Shown here in pieces: positions 1 through 8,397 of a stretch of DNA of 17,341 nt. This stretch comes from DXYV01 sp045543215. Its GTDB lineage: Bacteria > Bacillota > Clostridia > Oscillospirales > Oscillospiraceae. How positions within the stretch are numbered: the first letter of the stretch is position 1; the number at the start of each line of letters is the position of its first letter. Made by a program: the position numbers and the translations under genes. The DNA is taken from the NCBI GenBank assembly GCA_045543215.1, contig JAZQMD010000155.1, forward strand, positions 1 through 17,341, given 5' to 3'. The notes under the pieces are model-generated. The model was not told the DNA's origin, ran no database searches, and saw nothing but the letters and a program-made list of their open reading frames with translations.

Positions 1-120
1 TCTAATCCGGTAGGTTCTAATCCGGTAGGTTCTAATCCGGTAGGTTCTAATCCGGTAGGTTCTAATCCGGTAGGTTCTAATCCGGTAGGTTCTAATCCGG
101 TAGGTTCTAATCCGGTAGAT
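1..120 (+). repeat. 15-bp tandem repeat, 8 units, coding for SNPVG
   Basis: Eight consecutive copies of TCTAATCCGGTAGGT begin at the first base of the window. The first seven are identical and the eighth ends in GAT instead of GGT (Gly to Asp). The array may continue to the left, outside the window. The unit is a multiple of three and lies in frame with the downstream SLH gene, so each copy adds the pentapeptide Ser-Asn-Pro-Val-Gly. There are no synonymous differences among the seven copies, which points to recent expansion or ongoing homogenisation. There are no spacers, so this is not a CRISPR array. Confidence 0.97.
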
Positions 121-735
121 ACCGCCAGTACTGTAGCGCCCAAGGTGGATGTTTCCTTGCCTTTCGCCGATGTTAAGGCTGTAGCGGGAGATTGGAAATA
201 TGAAAGCATAAAATATGTCTACGAAAACAATATTATGAACGGCATGTCTGGCGCTAATCAGTTCCAGCCAGACAGCTCGTTAACAAGAGCTATGTTTGCC
301 ACTGTACTCTATCGTATGGCAGGTTCCCCAACTATAAGCTACACAAACAAGTTCAAGGACGTGGAAGCTGGACAATGGTACAGCGAGACTATCTTGTGGG
401 CAAACCAGGAAGGTATTGTAAATGGGCTTGAAGACGGAAGCTATGGTCCCAATATGAATATTACCCGTGAACAGATTGCTAAAATGCTTTTTGAATATGC
501 AAAGCTGAGTGGCTATGATACCAGCATGAGCAGTACGCTAAATGCATTTACGGATGCCTCTGATGTAAGTGGGTGGGCAAAAGATTATATCCAGTGGGCT
601 GTAGCTGTTGGAATGCTAAACGGTAAGCCCAACGGGGATGGTACTAACTGTCTAGATCCCAAGGGTGAGGCTACTAGAGCGGAATGTGCGGCAATGCTGA
701 TGCGCTTTGAAAAAAATATGCTTCTTAATAAATAG
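1..735 (+). CDS. SLH-domain surface protein, C-terminal part (5' end outside window)
   Basis: This is the C-terminal 244 codons of a cell-wall-anchored protein; the frame is open from base 1, so the real start lies upstream. Codons 1-40 are the SNPVG repeat and codons 41-54 a short linker. Three S-layer homology domains follow, at about 55-105, 118-171 and 183-240. Each starts with F(A/K/T)D and ends near a degenerate TRAE-type motif (LTRAMF, ITREQI, ATRAEC). SLH triplets are known to bind pyruvylated secondary cell-wall polymer and hold exported proteins on Gram-positive surfaces. The Pro-containing repeat probably acts as a spacer between an unseen N-terminal functional domain and the anchor. 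Two terminator-like hairpins follow. The N-terminal domain, and so the protein's real activity, cannot be judged here. Confidence 0.9.
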   Translation, partial: SNPVGSNPVGSNPVGSNPVGSNPVGSNPVGSNPVGSNPVDTASTVAPKVDVSLPFADVKAVAGDWKYESIKYVYENNIMNGMSGANQFQPDSSLTRAMFATVLYRMAGSPTISYTNKFKDVEAGQWYSETILWANQEGIVNGLEDGSYGPNMNITREQIAKMLFEYAKLSGYDTSMSSTLNAFTDASDVSGWAKDYIQWAVAVGMLNGKPNGDGTNCLDPKGEATRAECAAMLMRFEKNMLLNK

Positions 736-768
736 CATAAAATTCTAAATAAAAAGTAGCTGAATACA

Positions 769-821
769 CCCCTCTATGGAGTCAGGTATTAATCTGCCTC
801 TATAGAGGGGCTCTCTATTTT
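769..821 (+). terminator. Intrinsic terminator of the SLH gene
   Basis: CCCCTCTAT (769-777) pairs perfectly with ATAGAGGGG (802-810) around a 24-nt loop and is followed by CTCTCTATTTT. It lies 34 bp past the SLH stop codon. Confidence 0.75.
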
Positions 822-823
822 AT

Positions 824-864
824 GAGCTGGTAAGAGGAGGATGGTAAAACCAGTTCATTTTTTT
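824..864 (+). terminator. Possible second terminator in tandem
   Basis: GAGCTGGT (824-831) can pair with ACCAGTTC (849-856), with one G-T wobble and a 17-nt loop, and a run of seven T begins at 858. The long loop makes it weaker than the hairpin before it. It could act as a backup terminator between the SLH gene and the convergent - strand fragment. Confidence 0.35.
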
Positions 865-1245
865 AACAACATATTAAACAGACTCTTAAGTAACTTCAAT
901 ACATCATCGGGATTATTGCCCAGGTGATCAATCACCTCCACATGATGGGGATGATACACATATCCGAAAAGACGGTCTTTCGCCTCCAGAATGAACTGCT
1001 CCCTGTCAGGTGGATCGAAAGAACACAAATTGTATTTCCAGAATCTCAGAAAAGGAATTGGTTTTTTAGCTGCAACTTTAATTAAACCAACAATAACACT
1101 GAAATATAGCTTGCCTCGGTCATCATGCTTCATTTGCTTAATATCATTGGCTCATACCTTATTAGTCTTATCTTTATTAATTCTCTATTCCAGTATATTC
1201 TTAAGCACCGCTTTCGTCTTGAAACGCTAATATGCCGGACATTTC
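855..1245 (-). pseudogene. Decayed coding fragment (92-codon intact piece 855-1133)
   Basis: The intact piece is 92 codons beginning at the ATG at 1133, with no convincing ribosome binding site. I do not recognise the family. It ends in a Leu/Lys-rich helix (ViDHLG, LKLLKSLFNMLLKK). The same frame continues upstream with protein-like sequence (RFKTKAVLKNILE, then RINKDKTNKV, then ANDIKQ) interrupted by TAG and TGA codons. This is what one expects of a gene broken by point mutations rather than of a small intact gene. A + strand ORF overlapping it (991-1230) looks like a shadow. The alternative is a genuine 92-residue hypothetical protein; the choice is uncertain. Confidence 0.4.
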
Positions 1246-1431
1246 CTGAAAATCACTTTTAATGTCAACGGCCTGTATAAGCCAGCAAAAGCACTTGTAA
1301 TTAAATTTTTTGGGGATGCTTTTCACCCTCATCGAGTATACCTATCGGTGTCATCCCAAGGGTTTCGAGGACACTAAGTAGCTTATTAATCATTTTATCT
1401 ACTTCTATACCGATTAAACCTATTAGCTAAA
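1246..1431 (-). other. Gene-poor stretch with short relic reading frames
   Basis: No intact gene is visible. On the - strand a 30-codon frame (1301-1393, MINKLLSVLETLG...) and another frame just downstream (ending at 1201, reading DIKSDFQEMSGILAFQ) look protein-like but are short, in different frames, and lack ribosome binding sites. They may belong to the same decayed gene as the fragment at 855-1245. I see no RNA gene or promoter here. Confidence 0.3.
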
Positions 1432-1469
1432 AACTGGAGTGGTGCAGCTAACGCTGCACCACTCCAGTT
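1426..1469 (-). terminator. Strong terminator downstream of the tail-type gene
   Basis: A 17-bp perfect inverted repeat (1432-1448 with 1453-1469) closes on the 4-nt loop TAAC. Read on the - strand the stem is followed by a T run (GTTTTTAG), so it terminates - strand transcription about 105 bp past the stop of the tail-type gene. The + strand side has no T run. Confidence 0.8.
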
Positions 1470-1572
1470 AAAACTTACTATTTTCCTCCCAAATGACTTT
1501 TTTCGCCTGTCCGTGTATTCTGGGAGTGTGTAAAGCCCGAAGCACCGTACCAACGGACTCTTTTCCTTCCGA

Positions 1573-2052
1573 TCATCCAATGGCAACATATTGGTAATTT
1601 CGCCCGGAGGCATTGCAAATACCTACGTTATGACCACTGATGGTAACGCTGGTTTCCATCCAAAATAGGGTGTAGTACCGATCACTACTGGCATCAGGCA
1701 TAATACCATTGGTCTGACCATTAATCAGAATTAGGAAATCAACAAGACCACTATTGCCCGTAATGATAAGCATCTTAGGCTTAAAGGTAAAATTAAAGGT
1801 TCTGGATGTGGTTCCGTTTCCGGTATAGGTGCCGTGGTAAACCTTTGGCCCAGCGGCAACTGCCTTTGCTATGGCGTTTTCATTCTCAGTCTTCGCAATT
1901 GCAACCGCATTGACCGCCTCCTTAATAGCGGTAGCGTTGGCCGCTAAAGCCTCATCAATCGAGTAACTGTTGTCGTTGAATTCGGCGCGCAAAAAATTGT
2001 CTCCTGATGCCCATACATGTAGTTGATAATGCTCTGTTTTTCCACTTGACAT
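1573..2052 (-). CDS. Phage tail fibre-type protein (orphan)
   Basis: This predicts a 159-residue protein resembling small tail or receptor-binding accessory proteins of Clostridia prophages. The N-terminus (HYQLHVWASGDNFLRAEFND, then YSIDEAL) fits the common 'FLRAEFNEnf..ID.A' opening of these proteins. Residues about 35-65 are an Ala/Asn-rich helical, probably coiled-coil, segment. From about 70 on, a beta-rich domain starts YHGTYTGNGTTSRTFNFTFKPK, with a pattern common in tail-protein C-termini. I chose the ATG at 2052 because GGAGG (2066-2070) precedes it; a longer frame runs back to 2157 but would overlap recD2. No other tail, capsid or lysis genes are near, so it is either a relic of a lost prophage or a domesticated single gene. 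It lies 64 bp after recD2 and has its own terminator. Confidence 0.72.
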   Translation of the reverse strand: MSSGKTEHYQLHVWASGDNFLRAEFNDNSYSIDEALAANATAIKEAVNAVAIAKTENENAIAKAVAAGPKVYHGTYTGNGTTSRTFNFTFKPKMLIITGNSGLVDFLILINGQTNGIMPDASSDRYYTLFWMETSVTISGHNVGICNASGRNYQYVAIG

Positions 2053-2116
2053 AGTTAGTTTAACCTCCTCTACATAAGTAAGAGGAGAGGGATTTTTTGC
2101 ATAGGAACGTGCAAAC

Positions 2117-4345
2117 CTACTCATAATCCTCCCTGACAAGCCGGGCCCGCAGGCCACTGTACCTTCGGGTTTGCTTGTTGTTGCTCACCATTTTCCAAAC
2201 AGCATTGTCATCCCCAACCAGGATGAGCAATTCCTTAGCCCGAGTAATGGCGGTATAGAGCACACTGCGGGTAAGTAAGCTGGGCGGTACATCACTGACT
2301 GTCAGGATAACTGCCCGGTACTCGCTGCCCTGAGCTTTGTGGACGGTAATGGCATAGGCAAGCTCCAGCTGGCCAAGCATGTCCCCGGTATACTCCACCA
2401 TGTGTCCCTCAAAATCCACCACCAGGGCCGCATCCCCCTGGTCAACGGCGATGATGACTCCCACGTCTCCGTTGAATACACCCATGTCCTGCTCCCCTGT
2501 TTTAGGGTCCTGCCAAAACAAATCGTAATTGTTTTTAATTTGCATGACACGATCTCCCAGTCGGAAGGTCAAGCTACCAAAGACCCGTTCCCCCTTTTCC
2601 GGGGCAGGGGGATTGACTGCTTCCTGAATGGCTCGGTTGAGGGCAGCAGAACCCCCTCCTCGTTTACGGGTGGGGGTCAGCACCTGGATCTGGCTAGGTG
2701 GTATCCCCATATTTTGGGGTAGCCGTGTGTGGTACAGCTCCACTACAGTTTGAACAGTCCGTGCGCTGTCATACCGCCGTAAGCAGAAAAAATCCTTTTG
2801 GTTGGACAGCAAATTTGGGACTTCTCCTTGGTTGACCAAATGAGCATTCATAACAATGGCGCTTTGCTGGGCCTGACGAAAAATCTCGGTGAGACGCAGA
2901 TTAGGTATCTGTCCACTACGCAGTAGATCTCCAAGCAGGTTGCCAGGTCCAACCGATGGAAGCTGATCAGGATCACCCACCAAAACCAGGCGACAGTCTC
3001 CTCGTAGGGCTGATAGTAGGGCGGACAGGAGCGTGATGTCAACCATGGAGGTCTCGTCTACAATAACCGCATCTATTTCCAGGGGATTATATTCGTTGTG
3101 GGTAAAAGCCAGCTTTCCGGTAGATTGGTCCAACTTTGTCTCCAATAGGCGATGGATAGTCTTGGCCTGGTGTCCGCAGGCCTCACTAAGCCGTTTAGCA
3201 GCCCGGCCCGTAGGCGCGGCCAGGGCAGTTTCCAGTCCCAGGATATGATACAAGGCCAACACTGCCCGAAGACAGGTGGTTTTTCCAGTACCCGGTCCGC
3301 CGGTGAGCAAAATTACTTGGCGGCCTGCAGCCAACTCCACTGCTTGGCGTTGCTGGATGGCATACCGAATGCCCTGCTCCTTCTCTAGCCGGGTAATAAG
3401 CTTGTCCAGCCCTCTGGGTGGAGTAATCTCCAATTGGCTCATCTCAGCCAGTCGATGGGCAACATGAGTCTCGGCAAAATATAGGTCCGCCAGGTAGCAG
3501 GCTTCCACCCCGGCAATTCCCTCCCGAACAATCTCCCCCCGGTCACTGAGCGCATCAATGCCCTCTTGAATGGCCTCTGTATCCTCTAAGCCGATGAGGA
3601 TGGCAGTGGCCGTTACCAACTTTTCATATGGAATAAAGGAGTGTCCATTGCCTGCATTGTGGACAAGTTCAAAGAGAAGTGCTGCTTCTACCCGCTGAGG
3701 ATCATCCCCTTCCAGTCCAAGTTCCAGGGCCAGAGTATCTGCAGCGGCAAAATCAACCCCCAGATCAGGATCCACCAACAAATAGGGGCTGTCCTGCAGA
3801 ACACGCAGGGCCTTATCTCCAAACCGGCGGTATAAAGGCATGGCCGCCTGGAGGGGCAGGGAATGTTCCGAAAGGAAATCTAGTAGCAAGCGCATCCCCA
3901 TTTGCTGGCGGAACTGCCTGCTGATGGACTCTGCCCGCTTGGGACTCATACCTGGTAAAACGGTGAGTTGCTCTGGATTATTTTCAAGAATCTCCAGCGC
4001 CTTGTCTCCAAATTTGTCTACTATACGCCGTGCGGTGGCCGCCCCCACCCCTTTGATAACTCCGGAGGATAGATATTCAAACAATGCCTTCGCCCCTATG
4101 GGCATGCGCCGTACCACTGTCTCCGCCTTGAACTGCTCCCCATAGCTAGGGTGGCGGGTCCAGTTTCCCTGAAGTTCCACAGTTTCACCAGGGGTGATAC
4201 CGGGCATACACCCCACGGCAGTAAGTTCCCCACGTTCTGGTGTATCCAAGCGTAGGACTGTATAGCCGTTCTCCTCATTGCGGAAGAGAACGGCGGTGAC
4301 ACTACCGGCCAACTCGTGGAGTGGGGTGGATTGGGAGTTGTTCAT
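2117..4345 (-). CDS. recD2: RecD-like ATP-dependent DNA helicase RecD2 (YrrC family)
   Basis: This is a 742-residue superfamily 1B helicase, the usual size for RecD2. The family unwinds DNA 5' to 3', independently of RecBC, and protects against replication stress and DNA damage. The N-terminal extension (1-330) contains a helix-hairpin-helix region around 95-135 (IKGVGAATARRIV, LPGMSPKRAESI). The motor core shows Walker A GGPGTGKT at 349-356, Walker B-type VIVDETSM at 427-434, VGDPDQLPSVGPG at 456-468, YAITVHKAQGSE at 664-675 and LYTAITRAKE at 696-705. The start ATG follows GAGGT at a good distance. Its start is 16 bp after the stop of the small membrane protein gene, so the two are probably co-transcribed. 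No RecB or RecC gene is visible, which fits RecD2 rather than RecD. Confidence 0.96.
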   Translation of the reverse strand: MNNSQSTPLHELAGSVTAVLFRNEENGYTVLRLDTPERGELTAVGCMPGITPGETVELQGNWTRHPSYGEQFKAETVVRRMPIGAKALFEYLSSGVIKGVGAATARRIVDKFGDKALEILENNPEQLTVLPGMSPKRAESISRQFRQQMGMRLLLDFLSEHSLPLQAAMPLYRRFGDKALRVLQDSPYLLVDPDLGVDFAAADTLALELGLEGDDPQRVEAALLFELVHNAGNGHSFIPYEKLVTATAILIGLEDTEAIQEGIDALSDRGEIVREGIAGVEACYLADLYFAETHVAHRLAEMSQLEITPPRGLDKLITRLEKEQGIRYAIQQRQAVELAAGRQVILLTGGPGTGKTTCLRAVLALYHILGLETALAAPTGRAAKRLSEACGHQAKTIHRLLETKLDQSTGKLAFTHNEYNPLEIDAVIVDETSMVDITLLSALLSALRGDCRLVLVGDPDQLPSVGPGNLLGDLLRSGQIPNLRLTEIFRQAQQSAIVMNAHLVNQGEVPNLLSNQKDFFCLRRYDSARTVQTVVELYHTRLPQNMGIPPSQIQVLTPTRKRGGGSAALNRAIQEAVNPPAPEKGERVFGSLTFRLGDRVMQIKNNYDLFWQDPKTGEQDMGVFNGDVGVIIAVDQGDAALVVDFEGHMVEYTGDMLGQLELAYAITVHKAQGSEYRAVILTVSDVPPSLLTRSVLYTAITRAKELLILVGDDNAVWKMVSNNKQTRRYSGLRARLVREDYE

Positions 4346-4361
4346 AGCGGGCTACCTCACG

Positions 4362-4703
4362 TTATGTATCTTTGGCAATCAACTGGGGAAGGCCTTCCGG
4401 CTTGCACAGAGAGACTTCGCCGGTATTGGCACATAGCAGACGGGCCAGCCTGCGTCCCTCTTGATCCAGGCCCTCGTCAGCAATCACCAGCCTTCCTCGC
4501 CAAAATCCCAGGTGACGCAGCCACAGCAGGCTGCGGACAGATTGCTCCAGTTTGGCTCCGTCTCCCCGAGCCTCAACCACTGCCAGAATATCACTTTCCC
4601 TGTCCAGAGGAAGCAGCCAGCGGCTAACGATTAGTAAACCCAAGGCCGTCAACCCCAGACCGGCCAAAAAGGCCAGGGATACTTCTAAAATGGCGGTCAA
4701 CAT
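4362..4703 (-). CDS. Small single-span membrane protein of unknown function
   Basis: This predicts a 113-residue protein. Residues about 4-30 form one hydrophobic helix (LEVSLAFLAGLGLTALGLLI) and the rest is a soluble, probably cytoplasmic domain with regular beta/alpha spacing (SDILAVVEARGDG, GRLVIADEGLDQEGRRLARLL). I do not recognise a named family. The ATG is supported by AAAGGAGG eight bases upstream. An 8-bp inverted repeat (4718-4725 with 4736-4743) folds directly beside this ribosome binding site and could tune translation. The gene sits between the COG2426 protein (48-bp gap) and recD2 (16-bp gap), on the same strand, so it is likely part of their operon. Confidence 0.7.
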   Translation of the reverse strand: MLTAILEVSLAFLAGLGLTALGLLIVSRWLLPLDRESDILAVVEARGDGAKLEQSVRSLLWLRHLGFWRGRLVIADEGLDQEGRRLARLLCANTGEVSLCKPEGLPQLIAKDT

Positions 4704-4751
4704 ACCGCACCCCTCCTTTCCTTCCAGTCTATGCAGGAAGGAAGAGAAGGG

Positions 4752-5240
4752 TCAAAATAGATTTGTCACTCCGAAGGTGAGGACGGAAACCGCCAGGCCG
4801 GCCAGCAGCACCCCAAGAAAAATAGACGGCAGTGCTTTATTCATCCTCATGTCTAAAAAGGCGGCTACCAGGGCTCCTGTCCAGGCTCCCGTGCCCGGAA
4901 GAGGGATGGCCACAAAAATCATCAGGCCTAGGTATTTATATTTGGACACAGTTTGGCCCTTTAGATGGGCCTTGCGTTCTAGCCTGTCCACCAGGTTACT
5001 CAAACTGGGCGTATGAATGCGCATCCATTTAAAAATACGGCGAATAAAGAGGATAATAAAGGGCATTGGGATCATGTTGCCCACCACGGCGGCTATGTAT
5101 GCCTGCCAGATGCCTAAGCCTAGGCTCACACCGAAGGGGATCCCCCCCCTCAACTCCACCACTGGGATCATAGACATGATGGCGGTATAGAACAATACTC
5201 CGATAGTAGTTGTATTTAGCCATGTTAACAATGTATCCAC
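4752..5240 (-). CDS. Small multidrug-export-type membrane protein (COG2426 / Sm_multidrug_ex family)
   Basis: This predicts a 162-residue integral membrane protein with about four hydrophobic segments (roughly 12-28, 44-66, 104-128, 138-160). Two conserved stretches typical of the family are present: ELRGGIPFG at 29-37 and IPLPGTGAWTG at 112-122. The family is annotated as 'putative small multi-drug export protein', but its transport role is poorly tested and I would not claim a substrate. I chose the GTG at 5240 over the ATG at 5273. AAAGGAG lies at the right distance before the GTG, whereas the ATG has no site, and from the ATG those bases would have to encode a non-conserved leader. Confidence 0.85.
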   Translation of the reverse strand: MDTLLTWLNTTTIGVLFYTAIMSMIPVVELRGGIPFGVSLGLGIWQAYIAAVVGNMIPMPFIILFIRRIFKWMRIHTPSLSNLVDRLERKAHLKGQTVSKYKYLGLMIFVAIPLPGTGAWTGALVAAFLDMRMNKALPSIFLGVLLAGLAVSVLTFGVTNLF

Positions 5241-5442
5241 GGTATCATTCTCCTTTATAGTGCTGGGGGACATTGTAGCCTAGCAGATTGTGATGGTTAT
5301 CCCAAAGCAATTAGAGAGGATAAATGCATACGATTAGGTATACCGTACGCCATCATCTAATACGAAAGGCCAGTTTGCCTTAACAGTTTCGTTACCGGGT
5401 TTCATCCATCACAGCAGAGGAGTTCATACTCCCCAAGGGCAT
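5241..5442. other. Non-coding gap between uvrA and the COG2426 gene
   Basis: No gene-like frame is seen. The stretch should hold the promoter for the COG2426 / small membrane protein / recD2 group on the - strand. A TACAAT-like -10 occurs near 5273-5278, but I could not find a -35 at a standard distance. The segment 5325-5365 has imperfect inverted repeats that I cannot interpret. Confidence 0.3.
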
Positions 5443-5470
5443 CGTCTGCCCCGCTGAAATGGGGCAGACG
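5443..5470 (-). terminator. Hairpin after uvrA, probable terminator
   Basis: CGTCTGCCCC (5443-5452) pairs perfectly with GGGGCAGACG (5461-5470) around an 8-nt loop, 10 bp after the uvrA stop. It lacks a T run on the - strand, so it may mark mRNA 3'-end formation or only weak termination. Confidence 0.45.
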
Positions 5471-5479
5471 GCAGCAAAA

Positions 5480-8305
5480 TCATTTTAAAACTTTTTTTAA
5501 ATATCTTCCCGTGTAGGAAGCATCGCAGGCAGCTATTTCTTCCGGGGTGCCAGTGCAGACCACTTCGCCGCCGCCGTTTCCTCCCTCAGGCCCCAAATCA
5601 ATGATATAATCGGCGGTTTTTATCACATCCAGATTATGCTCGATGACCACTACGGTATTACCCGACTCCACAAATTGCTGTAGAACTCCGATAAGCTGGT
5701 GCACATCAGCGGTATGAAGGCCAGTTGTAGGCTCATCCAGGATATAGATGGTCTTACCGGTGGATCGTTTAGACAGCTCGGTGGCCAGTTTCACCCGTTG
5801 GGCCTCACCTCCGGATAGTTCGGTAGAGGGCTGGCCCAGTTTGACGTAACCCAGGCCCACATTGTAGAGGGTCTTCAGTTTATTATACAGTTTAGGAAGG
5901 TTTTCAAAGAAAGGAATGGCTTCCTCTACGGTCATTTCCAATACTTCATGAATATTTTTTCCTTTGTAGCGAACCTCGAGCGTCTCACGGTTGTACCGTT
6001 TACCCTTACATACTTCACAGGGAACATAGATATCAGGGAGAAAATGCATTTCAATCTTCAGCAGGCCATCGCCGGAGCAGGCCTCGCATCTGCCACCACG
6101 GACGTTAAAGGAAAATCGTCCCGGACCATAACCCCGACTTTTGGCATCAGGGGTGGAAGCGAAGAGTTCCCGGATGTCATTGAACAGACCTGTATAAGTG
6201 GCAGGATTAGAACGAGGCGTTCGGCCAATGGGAGACTGATCAATATTAATAACCTTATCTAAAAACTCCTCTCCCTCTACGCTGTCGTGTTTGCCGGGAC
6301 GGGCCTTGGTGCGGTTCAGGTCGGCGCCCAGACGCTTGTAGAGAATTTCATTAACCAGGGAGGATTTACCTGAGCCGGAAACACCGGTCACCGCGATAAG
6401 GGTTCCTAAAGGGAAGGTTGCATCAATGTGCTTAAGGTTGTTCTCCGCAGCTCCACGGACGATGAGCTGTTGCCCGTTGCCCTTGCGTCGCTGGCTGGGG
6501 ACGGGGATTTTTTTGCGTCCGGAAAGGTAGTCACCGGTGATGGAGCCGGGGGTATTCATAACTTCCTGGGCATTGCCCAACGCAACTACCTGACCACCAT
6601 GTACCCCCGCACCAGGGCCAATATCCACAATGTAGTCGGCAGCATGCATGGTGTCTTCGTCGTGCTCTACCACAATAAGGGTGTTCCCCAGATCCCGCAG
6701 ATGCTTTAGGGTATCAAGCAGCAGATCATTGTCCCGCTGGTGCAGGCCGATGGATGGTTCGTCCAGGATATAGAGCACCCCCATAAGGGAAGAGCCGATC
6801 TGAGTGGCCAAACGGATGCGCTGACTCTCTCCACCAGAGAGGGTAGCCGCTTGGCGAGAAAGTGTAAGGTATTGTAGGCCTACACTTTTTAAAAAGCCCA
6901 GACGCTCCCGGATCTCCTTGATAATACGCTGGGCAATCATCCACTGAGTAGGGGTAAAATCCAGAGTATCCAGAAAGGAAAGCGCTTCGTCAACCGGTTT
7001 CTGACAATAATCGTAAATGGATTTTCCCCCCACGGTGACGGCTAAAGACTCAGGCCGGAGACGTTGACCGCCGCAAGCGGGACAAGGTTGTTCTGCCATA
7101 CACTCCTCCAATTCCCGTTTGGTGGAGTCAGACTGGGTCTCCCGATAGCGGCGCTCCAAGTTATTGATGATGCCCTCAAAAGGTTGATGCAGGGTACCCT
7201 GGCCTCTCGGCTGGTCATAGTGTAGGATGAGTTTTTCCCCTTTCGTGCCGTAAAGGATTATATCAAGCACCTGAGCAGACAGGTCTTTTACAGGGGTATT
7301 CAGGCTAAATTTATATTGCTTGGACAGAGCATCAAAATACATACGGGAGATACCATCCCCCCGGATATTATTCCAGCCGGAGGCGGTAATGGCCCCCTCC
7401 AGAATAGATAGCTCCTTATTGGGGAGGATGAGATCAGGGTCGATCTTCAGCTGTGCCCCCAGCCCGGTGCATACCGGGCAGGCTCCAAAAGGATTGTTAA
7501 ACGAGAACATACGAGGGGTGAGCTCTTCAATGGAAACACCGCAATCCTCACAGGCATAGTTTTGAGAGAATAGGATATCCTGCTCCTCCCCCAGTACATT
7601 AATTATAACCAGACCACCGGACAGTCCGGAGGCAGTCTCCACACTATCTGTGAGCCGCCGGGAGATATCCTCACGGATGACCAGTCGGTCCACAACCACC
7701 TCAACGTTATGCTTTTTGTTCTTGTCCAGCTTGATCTCCTCGGACAGATCGTACAGGGAACCGTCCGCCCGCACCCGGACGTAGCCCGATTTTCGGGCAT
7801 CATCGAAAATCTTCTGATGCTCTCCCTTCTTACCCCGCACCACAGGCGCCAGAATCTGAATGCGGGTAGCCTCTGGCAGGGCCATCACCTGATCAATGAT
7901 TTGATCAATGGTCTGCTGACGTATCTCTTTGCCGCACTTGGGACAGTGGGGAACGCCTACCCTGGCCCACAAAAGCCGCAGGTAGTCGTAAATCTCAGTT
8001 ACGGTTCCCACTGTGGAGCGTGGATTCTTGGATGTGGTTTTCTGATCGATGGAAATTGCGGGGGATAAACCGTCAATATAGTCCACATCGGGCTTTTCCA
8101 TCTGTCCCAGGAACATACGGGCATAGGAGGACAGAGACTCCACATACCGCCGCTGCCCCTCGGCATAGATTGTCTCAAAGGCCAGTGAGGACTTGCCCGA
8201 TCCGGACAAGCCGGTGAGGACCACCAACTTATCTCTGGGAATCTCCACATCAATATTTTTCAGGTTATTCACCCGGGCACCTTTGATAAAAATATGATCT
8301 AACAT
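5480..8305 (-). CDS. uvrA: UvrABC excinuclease subunit A
   Basis: This is a 941-residue twin ABC ATPase, the normal UvrA length. UvrA dimers recognise bulky DNA lesions in nucleotide excision repair and load UvrB. The first ATPase shows Walker A GLSGSGKS at 32-39, signature LSGGESQR at 489-496 and Walker B ILDEP at 513-517. The second shows GVSGSGKS at 641-648, LSGGEAQR at 830-837 and ILDEP at 855-859. Zinc-binding cysteines are C252/C255/C276/C279 and C740/C743/C763/C766, with further CxxC pairs at 121-124 and 408-411. The start follows GAGGA at good spacing. uvrB lies 138 bp upstream on the same strand, in the uvrB-uvrA order common in Firmicutes. I saw no convincing LexA/DinR box in the gap. 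Confidence 0.98.
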   Translation of the reverse strand: MLDHIFIKGARVNNLKNIDVEIPRDKLVVLTGLSGSGKSSLAFETIYAEGQRRYVESLSSYARMFLGQMEKPDVDYIDGLSPAISIDQKTTSKNPRSTVGTVTEIYDYLRLLWARVGVPHCPKCGKEIRQQTIDQIIDQVMALPEATRIQILAPVVRGKKGEHQKIFDDARKSGYVRVRADGSLYDLSEEIKLDKNKKHNVEVVVDRLVIREDISRRLTDSVETASGLSGGLVIINVLGEEQDILFSQNYACEDCGVSIEELTPRMFSFNNPFGACPVCTGLGAQLKIDPDLILPNKELSILEGAITASGWNNIRGDGISRMYFDALSKQYKFSLNTPVKDLSAQVLDIILYGTKGEKLILHYDQPRGQGTLHQPFEGIINNLERRYRETQSDSTKRELEECMAEQPCPACGGQRLRPESLAVTVGGKSIYDYCQKPVDEALSFLDTLDFTPTQWMIAQRIIKEIRERLGFLKSVGLQYLTLSRQAATLSGGESQRIRLATQIGSSLMGVLYILDEPSIGLHQRDNDLLLDTLKHLRDLGNTLIVVEHDEDTMHAADYIVDIGPGAGVHGGQVVALGNAQEVMNTPGSITGDYLSGRKKIPVPSQRRKGNGQQLIVRGAAENNLKHIDATFPLGTLIAVTGVSGSGKSSLVNEILYKRLGADLNRTKARPGKHDSVEGEEFLDKVINIDQSPIGRTPRSNPATYTGLFNDIRELFASTPDAKSRGYGPGRFSFNVRGGRCEACSGDGLLKIEMHFLPDIYVPCEVCKGKRYNRETLEVRYKGKNIHEVLEMTVEEAIPFFENLPKLYNKLKTLYNVGLGYVKLGQPSTELSGGEAQRVKLATELSKRSTGKTIYILDEPTTGLHTADVHQLIGVLQQFVESGNTVVVIEHNLDVIKTADYIIDLGPEGGNGGGEVVCTGTPEEIAACDASYTGRYLKKVLK

Positions 8306-8397
8306 AGTAATATTCCTCGGTTATATTTCAAACTGTATTTAATATTGCCCGGGATCGTATAGATACAGCACAGGCCGAACCGACATCCTTGCAGGGT

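Noticed and set aside
1..120. Short repeats that could suggest a CRISPR array
   Set aside because: The units are directly adjacent with no spacers and are in frame with a protein gene.
841..927. 28-codon + strand frame after a GGAGG motif
   Set aside because: The ribosome binding site touches the ATG with no spacing, and the region is a terminator-like hairpin overlapping a - strand fragment.
991..1230. 79-codon + strand ORF
   Set aside because: It has no ribosome binding site and overlaps a better - strand frame; its composition looks like the reverse strand of coding sequence.
1558..1580. Resemblance to a sequencing-adapter end (CTTTTCCTTCCGATC)
   Set aside because: The match is partial with internal differences and lies within continuous sequence at the 3' end of a real gene.
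2053..2157. Longer N-terminus for the tail-type protein
   Set aside because: It would overlap the end of recD2, and the good ribosome binding site belongs to the ATG at 2052.
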